From Dehalococcoidia bacterium (GTDB lineage Bacteria > Chloroflexota > Dehalococcoidia > Lucifugimonadales > UBA3495), in contig DUCU01000120.1 of the NCBI GenBank assembly GCA_012959605.1, forward strand, positions 1 through 56,336: a DNA stretch of 56,336 nt, in the 5' to 3' direction. Positions within the stretch are counted from its first letter, which is position 1, and each line of letters begins with the position of its first letter. Position numbers and translations under genes: made by a program. This document shows positions 36,196-43,890 of this stretch, one piece after another. The notes under the pieces were generated by a model that worked only from the letters and a program-made list of their open reading frames with translations, did not search any database and had not been told where the DNA came from.

Positions 36196-36204
36196 TGCTA
36201 TAAT
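36196..36204 (+). promoter_or_regulatory. extended -10 promoter upstream of leuC
   Basis: TGCTATAAT gives a TG extension and a perfect TATAAT (36199-36204) about 107 bases before leuC. No good -35 box is present, as is usual for extended -10 promoters. The rest of the 347-base gap (35964-36310) holds GC-rich inverted repeats near 36152-36176 and no gene. Confidence 0.6.
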
Positions 36205-36249
36205 ACGGCTTGGTTTTATCGCCCCGTTTAGGCGTGAATCTGGCCATCA

Positions 36250-36281
36250 CCGGCAGCAGTCACTAGCCGGATTTTGATTTT
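36250..36281 (+). promoter_or_regulatory. possible attenuator hairpin in the leuC leader
   Basis: CCGGC (36250-36254) and GCCGG (36266-36270) form a short stem followed by ATTTTGATTTTA. It lies between the promoter and leuC, where a transcription attenuator would be expected. The stem is only 5 bp, so this is tentative; no leader peptide rich in leucine was found. Confidence 0.25.
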
Positions 36282-36310
36282 ACGGATTTTAAATTAAAAG
36301 GAAGACCTCA

Positions 36311-37711
36311 ATGCCTCCCAAGACGATGTTCGAGAAGATCTGGGCCGACCATGTGGTCGCTGAAGAACCCGGTGAGCCGCCGATTATCTACATCGACCTG
36401 CACCTGGTACACGAAGTAACGTCTCCCCAGGCCTTTGACGGGCTTAGGGACGCCGGTCGCAAGGTTAGGCGCTTAGACCTGACCGTTGCCACTGCAGACC
36501 ACAACACCCCTACCTGGGATTTGTCTCTGCCGGTGACCGATGAGATTTCCAAGAAACAGCTAGACGCCCTGGATCGCAACTGTGCCGAGTTCGGCGTCAC
36601 GCTGTATGATCGGTTCAGCCCTTTGCAGGGCATAGTCCACATTATCGGGCCAGACCTTGGTTACACCCAACCCGGAAAGACCGTGGTTTGCGGTGATAGT
36701 CATACCTCCACCCACGGAGCGCTAGGCGCCTTTGCCATCGGCATCGGGACCTCTGAGGTTGAACACGTGCTGGCCACCCAGACACTACGCGCCTTCAAAC
36801 CCGACACTATGGAAATCCGGGTTAACGGCGAACTCCCCAGAGGAGTGACTGCCAAGGACATTATTCTGGCCATCATCGGCAAGATCGGCGTTTACGGCGG
36901 CGTAGGACACGTCATTGAATACACCGGTGATGCCATCCGTGCCCTTTCCATGGACGGACGCATGACCGTCTGCAACATGAGCATCGAGGCCGGAGCCCGC
37001 GCCGGTATGATTGCCCCCGACCAGATTACCTTCGACTACCTCAAGGGCCGTCAGTTTGCGCCCCAAGGCGATGACTTCGACGCCGCTGTGGAAAGGTGGA
37101 AGAACCTGGTATCCGACCCCGGTGCCAAGTACGACAAATTGGTGGAACTGAACGCCGCCGAAATTGAACCCCACGTAACCTGGGGCACCACCCCCGGCAT
37201 GGTGGTGCCAATCTCCGGGGAAATACCCAACCCGGAAGATGCCGAGGACGAGAACACAAAAGATGCGCTGACTCGCGCACTCCAGTACATGGACCTGAAA
37301 GCCGGTATGGCTATCACGGACATCAAACTGGACCGGGTCTTTATCGGCGCTTGCACTAACGCGCGACTGGAAGACATCCGAGCTGCCGCCGAGGTGGTCA
37401 AGGGCAAGAAGGTCCACGACGACGTTTACGCCATGATGGTCCCCGGCTCAGCCAAGATTAAACAAGAGGCCGAAGACGAGGGCCTGGATAAAATTTTGAT
37501 TGAAGCCGGAGTTGACTGGCGGATTGCCGGTTGTTCCATGTGTCTCGGTATGAACCCGGACATCCTGAAGCCGGGAGAGCGTTGCGCATCAACCTCCAAC
37601 CGTAACTTTGAGGGGCGGCAGGGTAAGGGCGGCCGCACCCACTTGGTGAGCCCCGCCATGGCCGCAGCCGCAGCCATCGCCGGTCACTTCGTCGACGTCA
37701 GAGACCTCTAA
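36311..37711 (+). CDS. leuC: 3-isopropylmalate dehydratase large subunit
   Basis: 466 residues, the usual bacterial length. With LeuD it isomerises 2- to 3-isopropylmalate in leucine synthesis. The aconitase-fold signatures are present: [38 protein letters not shown], and [4Fe-4S] cysteines in [12 protein letters not shown] and [13 protein letters not shown] with AAAAGGAAG upstream. leuD follows 56 bases later. Confidence 0.97.
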   Translation: MPPKTMFEKIWADHVVAEEPGEPPIIYIDLHLVHEVTSPQAFDGLRDAGRKVRRLDLTVATADHNTPTWDLSLPVTDEISKKQLDALDRNCAEFGVTLYDRFSPLQGIVHIIGPDLGYTQPGKTVVCGDSHTSTHGALGAFAIGIGTSEVEHVLATQTLRAFKPDTMEIRVNGELPRGVTAKDIILAIIGKIGVYGGVGHVIEYTGDAIRALSMDGRMTVCNMSIEAGARAGMIAPDQITFDYLKGRQFAPQGDDFDAAVERWKNLVSDPGAKYDKLVELNAAEIEPHVTWGTTPGMVVPISGEIPNPEDAEDENTKDALTRALQYMDLKAGMAITDIKLDRVFIGACTNARLEDIRAAAEVVKGKKVHDDVYAMMVPGSAKIKQEAEDEGLDKILIEAGVDWRIAGCSMCLGMNPDILKPGERCASTSNRNFEGRQGKGGRTHLVSPAMAAAAAIAGHFVDVRDL

Positions 37712-37767
37712 TCCCGGTACTAAACTCTGAATACCGACCAGGGCCCAATAAACTAGGGAGATAAACC

Positions 37768-38361
37768 ATGGACGCCTTTACGAAATTAACTGGGGTGGTC
37801 GCACCCATCGACCGCGTCAACATCGACACCGACCAGATCATCCCGGCGGTGTACCTCAAGAGCATCGAGCGCAGTGGGTTCCAAGACGCGTTGTTCTCGT
37901 CGTGGCGGTATAACGCCGACGGCAGTGACAACCCGGATTTCATCCTGAACAAAGAGGGCTACCGGAACGCTAACGTCCTGGTAGCCGGACCCAACTTCGG
38001 CTGCGGTTCTTCCCGGGAGCACGCTCCTTGGGCGCTGCGCGACTACGGTATCAAGTGCATCATTTCCACCAGCTTCGCTGACATTTTCTACAACAACTGT
38101 TTCAAGAACGGCGTGCTACCGCTGGTGCTCCCCCCGGAGCAGGTGCGGGAGATCATGGACAAGGCCGAGAGTGACCCTGGCATTGAACTAACTGTTGATC
38201 TGGTCGCCCAACGAGTCTGGGACGAGAGCGAAGAGATTTCCATTTCGTTCGAGATCGACGCCGCCCGCAAAGACGCCCTGGTCAACGGTCTAGACGACAT
38301 TGGCCTAACTCTCCGCATGGGAAACGACATCGGAGACTACGAGTCCAAACACAACCTCTAA
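37768..38361 (+). CDS. leuD: 3-isopropylmalate dehydratase small subunit
   Basis: 197 residues. Swivelling aconitase domain with RVNIDTDQIIPAVYLK at the N-terminus and the substrate loop GPNFGCGSSREHAPWAL, then FADIFYNNCFKNGVLP. It completes the leucine-pathway isomerase with the preceding gene. ATG with TAGGGAG upstream. A terminator follows 65 bases after the stop. Confidence 0.97.
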   Translation: MDAFTKLTGVVAPIDRVNIDTDQIIPAVYLKSIERSGFQDALFSSWRYNADGSDNPDFILNKEGYRNANVLVAGPNFGCGSSREHAPWALRDYGIKCIISTSFADIFYNNCFKNGVLPLVLPPEQVREIMDKAESDPGIELTVDLVAQRVWDESEEISISFEIDAARKDALVNGLDDIGLTLRMGNDIGDYESKHNL

Positions 38362-38426
38362 CCCCAGGCTGCCAGGCTGAGCCTGGACCCAGATACCTTG
38401 GGCACCATAGTTTGAGTTCATAAATG

Positions 38427-38466
38427 AAAATGCCAGCTGGGCAGTTTCGCCTAGCTGGCATTTTTG
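38427..38466 (+). terminator. intrinsic terminator of leuCD
   Basis: AAAATGCCAGCT and AGCTGGCATTTT arms with a partly paired loop (GGGC/GCCT) and a trailing T-run. It closes the leuCD unit before a convergent gene. Confidence 0.9.
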
Positions 38467-38540
38467 CGTTCTGGGAATTCGATTGGACAGGGAGTTATCT
38501 ACCTGCTGATTATCCTGCAAAACTTAAGAGCTAAGAATCG

Positions 38541-39584
38541 TTAGAAATCCAGTGGCTCTAGTTTTACTGTGGTTCCTGTTGCTGCTGATTTGATCATGGC
38601 TTCGATAACCTGGATCGCTTTTAGGCCATCTCTTGCGGTGGCTGCTGGCTGGTGCCCATGCTGGATCGCCTGATTAAAACTCTCTATTTGCCGTTGCATG
38701 AGAATCAGACCATTCCGCTCGTAAGATGTCGTATTGTTCACCGTTTGGCTGGATATCTCCATGCTCCCTTGGAGGGTGTGGGGAGGATATGCTTCATTGA
38801 AGATTATCTTGCCGTCGCTGCCGTATAGGAACACCGAATTTTGGAACCCTGGCATACGGAATCCGCAGGTTACGGTGCCGATAGTGCCACCAGAGAATCT
38901 GAGACAAAGAGTGGCCAGATTTTCTAGCGATTGGGAATCATTTTGCCTATCGGTGATGGCTGCGATCTCGGTGACTTCCTGCCCTAGCATGAATCGCAAT
39001 TCGTCGACGCAGTGGATACCCAAAGCCATCATGGCAAAAGCGCCCCCTGTGGATTCAGGGTCAACCCACCAATCACTGTATCCGCTGCGGGGTTTGGGGT
39101 GTACGTTTCCTCGAACGCCACTGCCGAACTGGGCTTGTGCCAAGGCGATGGTGCCAATCGTTCCCGCTGAGATTAACTCCTTGGATTCGATCCTTCCTGG
39201 ATGTTGGCGCAATTCGAATCCGACCCCCAATTTGGAGTTGCTAGATTCAGAAGCCTTGACGACTTCTACCCCGTCGGCGAAATTCAAGGCTATCGGTTTT
39301 TCCATGAACACGTGCTTGCCGGCTTGCAGAGCCAAGATTGCGTGAGGTGCATGAAGGTGATTCCGGTTGGCTATATACACGGCATCAACCCGGGAATCTC
39401 TCAGAACCGCATCAACGGAGTCGTAACCAACCTGGGCGTCATGCTTGGCAGCAAATTCTTTTGCTCTGGCGGCATCTCTACTCATCACGGCGATAAGTTC
39501 GCAGTCATCCGCCAGATTCAGCGCCGGGGCAACCTTTTCATCCGGAAAACCACCGGTCCCTAGAATTGCCCAACCAACGCTCAA
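38541..39584 (-). CDS. Gfo/Idh/MocA family NAD(P)-dependent oxidoreductase
   Basis: 347 residues. N-terminal Rossmann domain (WAILGTGGFPDEKVAPAL) with the Gfo/Idh signature AGKHVFMEKPIALN, and a C-terminal alpha/beta domain (GGAFAMMALGIHCVDELRFMLG, with the family His). It oxidises or reduces a sugar, inositol or related polyol; the substrate is not evident. TTG at 39584 with CTGGAG 8 bases upstream. It follows the CaiB/BaiF pair by 22 bases and is probably the distal gene of that transcript. Confidence 0.9.
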   Translation of the reverse strand: MSVGWAILGTGGFPDEKVAPALNLADDCELIAVMSRDAARAKEFAAKHDAQVGYDSVDAVLRDSRVDAVYIANRNHLHAPHAILALQAGKHVFMEKPIALNFADGVEVVKASESSNSKLGVGFELRQHPGRIESKELISAGTIGTIALAQAQFGSGVRGNVHPKPRSGYSDWWVDPESTGGAFAMMALGIHCVDELRFMLGQEVTEIAAITDRQNDSQSLENLATLCLRFSGGTIGTVTCGFRMPGFQNSVFLYGSDGKIIFNEAYPPHTLQGSMEISSQTVNNTTSYERNGLILMQRQIESFNQAIQHGHQPAATARDGLKAIQVIEAMIKSAATGTTVKLEPLDF

Positions 39585-39606
39585 GACAATAACTCCAGAT
39601 TAGACA

Positions 39607-40956
39607 TTAGGCTGGGAACGTTCGCCTGACCTGTTCTTCAAAGTCAGTTTCGAAGCGTTGCATTCGGCCTTGGCGCACCTGCTCTTCCAGTGGTGGACGC
39701 TGCACCGGCCTGGGGGTGGTGGGGCCGTAGCCGATGATGCCGGTTTCTTCCAAGGCCGCCATCTCCTCGGCGGTTTTTCCCAGAAGGTCTCCCAGAATTA
39801 GGGTATTGTGCTCACCCATTAGCGGGGCGGCCATGCCATCCACGGCTGGGGTTTTTGACAGCTTCCAGGGGCGACCGGCGTATGGCAGCGGCGGAATCCC
39901 GGTGCTCTCGTGATGGGAGACCACTTCGTAGAAGTTGCGCTCGACCAGGTGCGGGTCAAACAACAGGTCTTTACTGTCCATGACCACCCCAGCAGCAACC
40001 CCTTCATTCTGCAGGGCGTGCATCAAGTCGTGAGAGAGCCAGGTACTGGTCACCGGCCCAATCAGCTCGTCCAGCTCATCCCGGTTTTGCCAACGGCTCA
40101 GCGAGTCCGCAAATCTGGAGTCTGACGCCCAGTCGTCCTGCTTCAAGACTCGACATAGTGATTGCCATTCTTCGTCGGTGGCAACGGCGATGGTTATCCA
40201 TCGGTCTTCGCCTTGGGTCTGGTAGCAGCCGTGGGGCGACATAACCGTGTCCTGGTTGCCCATGCGCGGTCCGGACCGTTTGTTGGCGGAATAATCCATT
40301 AGGATTTCGGGGATGGTAGCACTGGTGGCCTGAGTCTGGGAGATGTCCACAAACTGACCTTCGCCAGTGCGCAACCGATGCATCAGGGCGGCCATCACGC
40401 CAAAGACCGTATGCTCGCCGGAGGTGTAGTCGGTATACGGGATCTCAGACATCATTGGCGAGTCGCTGCCCGCGTAGCCAGTCTGATAGGCCAGACCCGC
40501 TGCGCCCTCAGTGGCTGGGCCGGTGGCGCCGTAGTTGGCCCACGGGCCGTAGAACCCATAGCCGGTGGAAGACACCATGATGATGTCTGGTTTTATCTTT
40601 TTAAGGTCTTCGTATTCCAGCCCAAAGTTCTTGATCACCCTGGGGGTGAAGTTCTCGGAGAATATGTCTGCAACGGAGACCAGTTCTCGGAGTATTGCCA
40701 GGCCTTCCGGCTTGCTCAGGTCTAGGGTCACGCCGAGCTTGTTGCGATTTTGCTCGTAAAAATTGGCACCCTTATTCCAAAACTCACCGGAAATGTCATT
40801 CTTGTAGACTGAGTCGCTGCGGTAGCTCTCCAGCCGTCCAGTGGACTCCAGGCGAATGACCTGCGCCCCCATGTCGGCCAGCATTTTCATGGAAAAGGGA
40901 ATGGCGATGAGTTGCCCCATCTCGATTATTCTGATGCCTGCTAAAGGACCTGGCAT
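39607..40956 (-). CDS. CaiB/BaiF CoA-transferase, Asp-containing subunit
   Basis: 449 residues. RIIEMGQLIAIPFSMKMLADMG, FSENFTPRVIKNFGLEY and SSTGYGFYGPW follow the family pattern. Asp176 (EIPYTDYTSGEH) is the catalytic aspartate. The upstream gene on the same transcript encodes the Gln-type partner, giving the same two-subunit order as the pair at 20244-22773. It has an extended C-terminus (TTPRPVQRPPLEEQVRQGRM). The substrate acid is unknown; the neighbouring acyl-CoA dehydrogenase and ThDP enzyme suggest an acyl-CoA pathway. ATG with TGGAG upstream. Confidence 0.9.
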   Translation of the reverse strand: MPGPLAGIRIIEMGQLIAIPFSMKMLADMGAQVIRLESTGRLESYRSDSVYKNDISGEFWNKGANFYEQNRNKLGVTLDLSKPEGLAILRELVSVADIFSENFTPRVIKNFGLEYEDLKKIKPDIIMVSSTGYGFYGPWANYGATGPATEGAAGLAYQTGYAGSDSPMMSEIPYTDYTSGEHTVFGVMAALMHRLRTGEGQFVDISQTQATSATIPEILMDYSANKRSGPRMGNQDTVMSPHGCYQTQGEDRWITIAVATDEEWQSLCRVLKQDDWASDSRFADSLSRWQNRDELDELIGPVTSTWLSHDLMHALQNEGVAAGVVMDSKDLLFDPHLVERNFYEVVSHHESTGIPPLPYAGRPWKLSKTPAVDGMAAPLMGEHNTLILGDLLGKTAEEMAALEETGIIGYGPTTPRPVQRPPLEEQVRQGRMQRFETDFEEQVRRTFPA

Positions 40957-41016
40957 TTCTTAGTAATTCTCCATTAGAAGTTCTGGTAAGTGGCCTGAAT
41001 TAGGGTTAATTACGGA

Positions 41017-42216
41017 CTAAATTATCTCGTTGGCCCGCATCTGGGCCAGGTCTTCCGGCGTGTGGCCCAGGCGTTGGCCGATGATTTCCTGGTTGTGTTG
41101 GCCAAGGCTGGGGGCTGGGGTGCGAACATCCCACGGAGTCCCGCTCATCTCAAAAGGCGCACCCGGATACTTCAGGGTACCCAGGGCCGGGTGGTCGATG
41201 TCGACGAAGAAGCTTCTGGCCTCGAACTGCGGGTCGGCCATTACTTCTTCCGGAGACTGCACCACGCCAAATATGAACCGTTTCTCATGGGCGGCGTAGA
41301 ACCGCTCGTATTTGTTCTGCTTGAGGTAATAGCTGTCGAGTATCTGGCCCAACTCCTCGGCGTTGACCAGACGCGCCGACGGAGAGTTGAATTTATCATC
41401 GCCAAGCTCAGGGAGATCCATGAAATCCACCATGACACCCCAGTTCAGTCCCGTACCGATGCCGGGGTTGGGAATTAGGTGACCATCAGAACTGGCCCTG
41501 AGTCGGCTTAGGTCGCCGCTGTGGTTTGGCTGCCGACGGCGAACGGCGCCGGTGTAAGTGAAGTTGTTCACCACATCCCTGAGGCCGGTGGCAACTGCCT
41601 CTTGGATGGATATATCTACGTGCTGGCCTTCGCCCGTGAGCCTCTGGTGGTACATGGCCATCAGCGTTGCGGCCGCGCCGTCGGTGCCGGCCTTGAACTG
41701 GGCTTGGTTGAACGCGTGCTTCAGGGGCTCCCGGTCGTAACCGCCGGAGATATACATCAGCCCGCCCATGGCGTACTCAATGATGTCTGCAGCTTTGTAG
41801 TCCCGATACGGCCCAGTCTGCCCGAAGTTAGAAATCGAAGTCAGCACCAGGCTGGGGTTTATCTTCTGTAGTGACGCAAAGGCCAGGCCCAACGATGCCA
41901 TGACCCGAGGAGCAAAATTCTCTACCACAACGTCGGTGTGTTCAATCAGCGACTTCAAGACCTGAATACCCTTCTCGGTTTGGAGGTTCAGGGTCACGCT
42001 CTGTTTGTTAGTGTTCAAGTAGGCGAAGACCAGGCTTTTTTCCGAATCGACATCGTCGTTGAGAAAAGGGGCCATCCGCCGGGTTGGATCGCCGCCGGGT
42101 CTTTCCACCTTGAGCACCTCAGCGCCGAAATCAGCCAGGAGCTTGGTGCAGTATGGTCCGGATATGTGGTGGGTGAGGTCCAGAACCTTCACCCCTTCTA
42201 GGGCACGTTCAGACAA
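41017..42216 (-). CDS. CaiB/BaiF-family protein with Gln at the catalytic Asp position
   Basis: 399 residues (VLDLTHHISGPYCTKLLADFG, VVVENFAPRVMASLG, SISNFGQTGPYRDY). The 31-residue stretch from Gln173 (QAQFKAGTDG) aligns without gaps to Asp176 of the next gene. It resembles the Gln-type protein at 21532 more than its own partner, suggesting an old duplication of a two-subunit transferase. TTG start with AGGAG 6 bases upstream. It is separated from the Asp subunit by a 60-base gap. Confidence 0.87.
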   Translation of the reverse strand: MSERALEGVKVLDLTHHISGPYCTKLLADFGAEVLKVERPGGDPTRRMAPFLNDDVDSEKSLVFAYLNTNKQSVTLNLQTEKGIQVLKSLIEHTDVVVENFAPRVMASLGLAFASLQKINPSLVLTSISNFGQTGPYRDYKAADIIEYAMGGLMYISGGYDREPLKHAFNQAQFKAGTDGAAATLMAMYHQRLTGEGQHVDISIQEAVATGLRDVVNNFTYTGAVRRRQPNHSGDLSRLRASSDGHLIPNPGIGTGLNWGVMVDFMDLPELGDDKFNSPSARLVNAEELGQILDSYYLKQNKYERFYAAHEKRFIFGVVQSPEEVMADPQFEARSFFVDIDHPALGTLKYPGAPFEMSGTPWDVRTPAPSLGQHNQEIIGQRLGHTPEDLAQMRANEII

Positions 42217-42238
42217 TTGATACTCCTAAAGCGTGTGG

Positions 42239-43411
42239 TTAGGCGTCTCGGTTCAGCGCGGTGTCCAGGTTGAATTCATCACGACCAATCAATTCCAGGC
42301 AGCGATCAAGGGTGGGCGGCATCAGGGTTGAGGTTCTAATGTCGCGGTAGATCCGTTCCAGGGGCCAACGTTTGTGGACGCTTCTGCCGCCGGAAATCTG
42401 GATGGCCTTGGTCGATACATCTTGGGAAGCCAAGGTTGCCAAGTATTTGGGCCTGGCGGCAATGACTGCTCTTTGATTTGCCGTTTTACCTTCCCATTGA
42501 CTAGCCGCATCGTAGAGGGCCATTCTTGCGCTGCTCAAAGTCATCGTCATCTCGGCTATCGTACGCTGGACCAGTAATTCATCCGCGACTCTACCAGAGG
42601 CGCCGGAAAAGGTCTGTTTTATGCAGAAGTCCTTGGTAAAGTCCAAGGCCGTTTGAGCCGCACCGACGTAAGCCGCAGCAAATCCCAGGCTGAAACCTTG
42701 GGTGATCCCTGTGTGGTAGCCGTCTCCCGGTTTGCCCAGTACTCCATCTTTGGTTACCACACAGTTATCCAACTTCATGCTGGGGCTAACTGTTCCGCGC
42801 ATACCCAGGGTGTTCCATTCGTCCATCTGGGAGAGCCCGGCAACATCGTTGGGTATCAATGCCAGAACTTGTGAACCAATTGGGTCCGGCGTGTTTTGTG
42901 CATTGCAATGAATCATGTAACGGTGGGCTCCGCCCGACATGGTGCAGAAATTCTTTTCGCCGTTTAAAACATAGCCATCGCCGTCAGGGGTGATGGTGGT
43001 ATGACGAAACGCTGACCCGCCGCGGGTCTGGGGTTCACTTCCCCAACTGCCAAAAAGCTTGCCATCATCGACAATCTCCGGGTAGTACATGGCCCTCTGT
43101 TTGTCGGTGCCTAGGGCGTCAATGAACCGCATCACAGTTGAGTGCATGTGCACGGTCATACCGGTGTTGGTGCAGCCGCCGGCCAGCTTCTCAATGACCA
43201 TGACGTAGGTCAGCATGTCCAGTTCGTGGCCGCCGTATTTCTTGGGGATGCCAATGGTCAGCAGGCCGTTCTGCCAAACGTCATGCCAGCTTTCTTTGGG
43301 ATTGGTACCGCTGGCGTCCACCTCGGCGGCGCGGGGCCCTAGGCACTCATGTGCAATGCGCTCTGCAGTATCAACCAACTCCTGTTGGTCCTTGTTAAGA
43401 CCCGGGTTCAT
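42239..43411 (-). CDS. acyl-CoA dehydrogenase-family protein
   Basis: 390 residues. The FAD-dependent fold shows LLTIGIPKKYGGHELDML, GSWGSEPQTRGGSAF, YVLNGEKNFCTMSGGA and the C-terminal GGRSVHKRWPLERIYRDI. The place of the catalytic Glu of medium-chain enzymes (the IxEGT segment) reads STLMPPTLDR, so Glu is absent there; some members use a Glu elsewhere, others are not dehydrogenases. I used the ATG at 43411, which has AGGAG 7 bases before it; the frame continues upstream without a site. It starts the transferase transcript and lies 60 bases after the next gene. Confidence 0.88.
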   Translation of the reverse strand: MNPGLNKDQQELVDTAERIAHECLGPRAAEVDASGTNPKESWHDVWQNGLLTIGIPKKYGGHELDMLTYVMVIEKLAGGCTNTGMTVHMHSTVMRFIDALGTDKQRAMYYPEIVDDGKLFGSWGSEPQTRGGSAFRHTTITPDGDGYVLNGEKNFCTMSGGAHRYMIHCNAQNTPDPIGSQVLALIPNDVAGLSQMDEWNTLGMRGTVSPSMKLDNCVVTKDGVLGKPGDGYHTGITQGFSLGFAAAYVGAAQTALDFTKDFCIKQTFSGASGRVADELLVQRTIAEMTMTLSSARMALYDAASQWEGKTANQRAVIAARPKYLATLASQDVSTKAIQISGGRSVHKRWPLERIYRDIRTSTLMPPTLDRCLELIGRDEFNLDTALNRDA

Positions 43412-43470
43412 TGAAACTCCTGGAAAACTTCTGGGAAACTCTTCCTCAACTCTTACTTGCCGCCAGACGC

Positions 43471-43833
43471 CTAATCTTCGGGAAAGGTCAGCCGCAGCAG
43501 GGTGTGCCGACGGTTGGTCGTAAAGGGCCGTACCTGCTCCGGCCAGCGTCCCAACTCCACTGCTTCGCCCCATTCCGGGGAACTGAGAATCTCCGGACTC
43601 TCAATCTCATACATGGCATGAAAACGGGGCTGGCCATCGGGCGAAACAGTCTGGGTCTTTCCCCCGATCAATACTTGAAAGGCTTGGGCCTCGAACCGGG
43701 TGATGGGTCCCACTCCGGAGATCTTGCCCAACTCCGGGCAATGCTCGGTGTTGTAGACCTCATGGAAGAGAGCCTCTTTGGCCGGGTCGACGTTCATACT
43801 CGCAATGAAGAGGTACTTCGATTTCGGGGCCAT
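43471..43833 (-). CDS. small ferredoxin-fold (EthD/Dabb-like) protein
   Basis: 120 residues, with a YLFIASMNVDPAKEALFHEV opening, EHCPELGKISGV and FHAMYEIESPEIL. This is the pattern of dimeric alpha/beta-barrel proteins (EthD or stress-responsive A/B barrel). No function can be given. ATG with AGGAGG 8 bases upstream. It sits between the ThDP enzyme and the acyl-CoA dehydrogenase on the same strand, so a role in that pathway is possible. Confidence 0.7.
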   Translation of the reverse strand: MAPKSKYLFIASMNVDPAKEALFHEVYNTEHCPELGKISGVGPITRFEAQAFQVLIGGKTQTVSPDGQPRFHAMYEIESPEILSSPEWGEAVELGRWPEQVRPFTTNRRHTLLRLTFPED

Positions 43834-43890
43834 GGCTAGCCTCCTGCTATTTTCAATTTTTAAGCCGCGACTTATGCCTAGGTGGATCGC

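Noticed and set aside
36785-37417. Long minus-strand open frame inside leuC.
   Set aside because: LeuC is complete with all cysteine ligands on the plus strand, so the other frame is a shadow.
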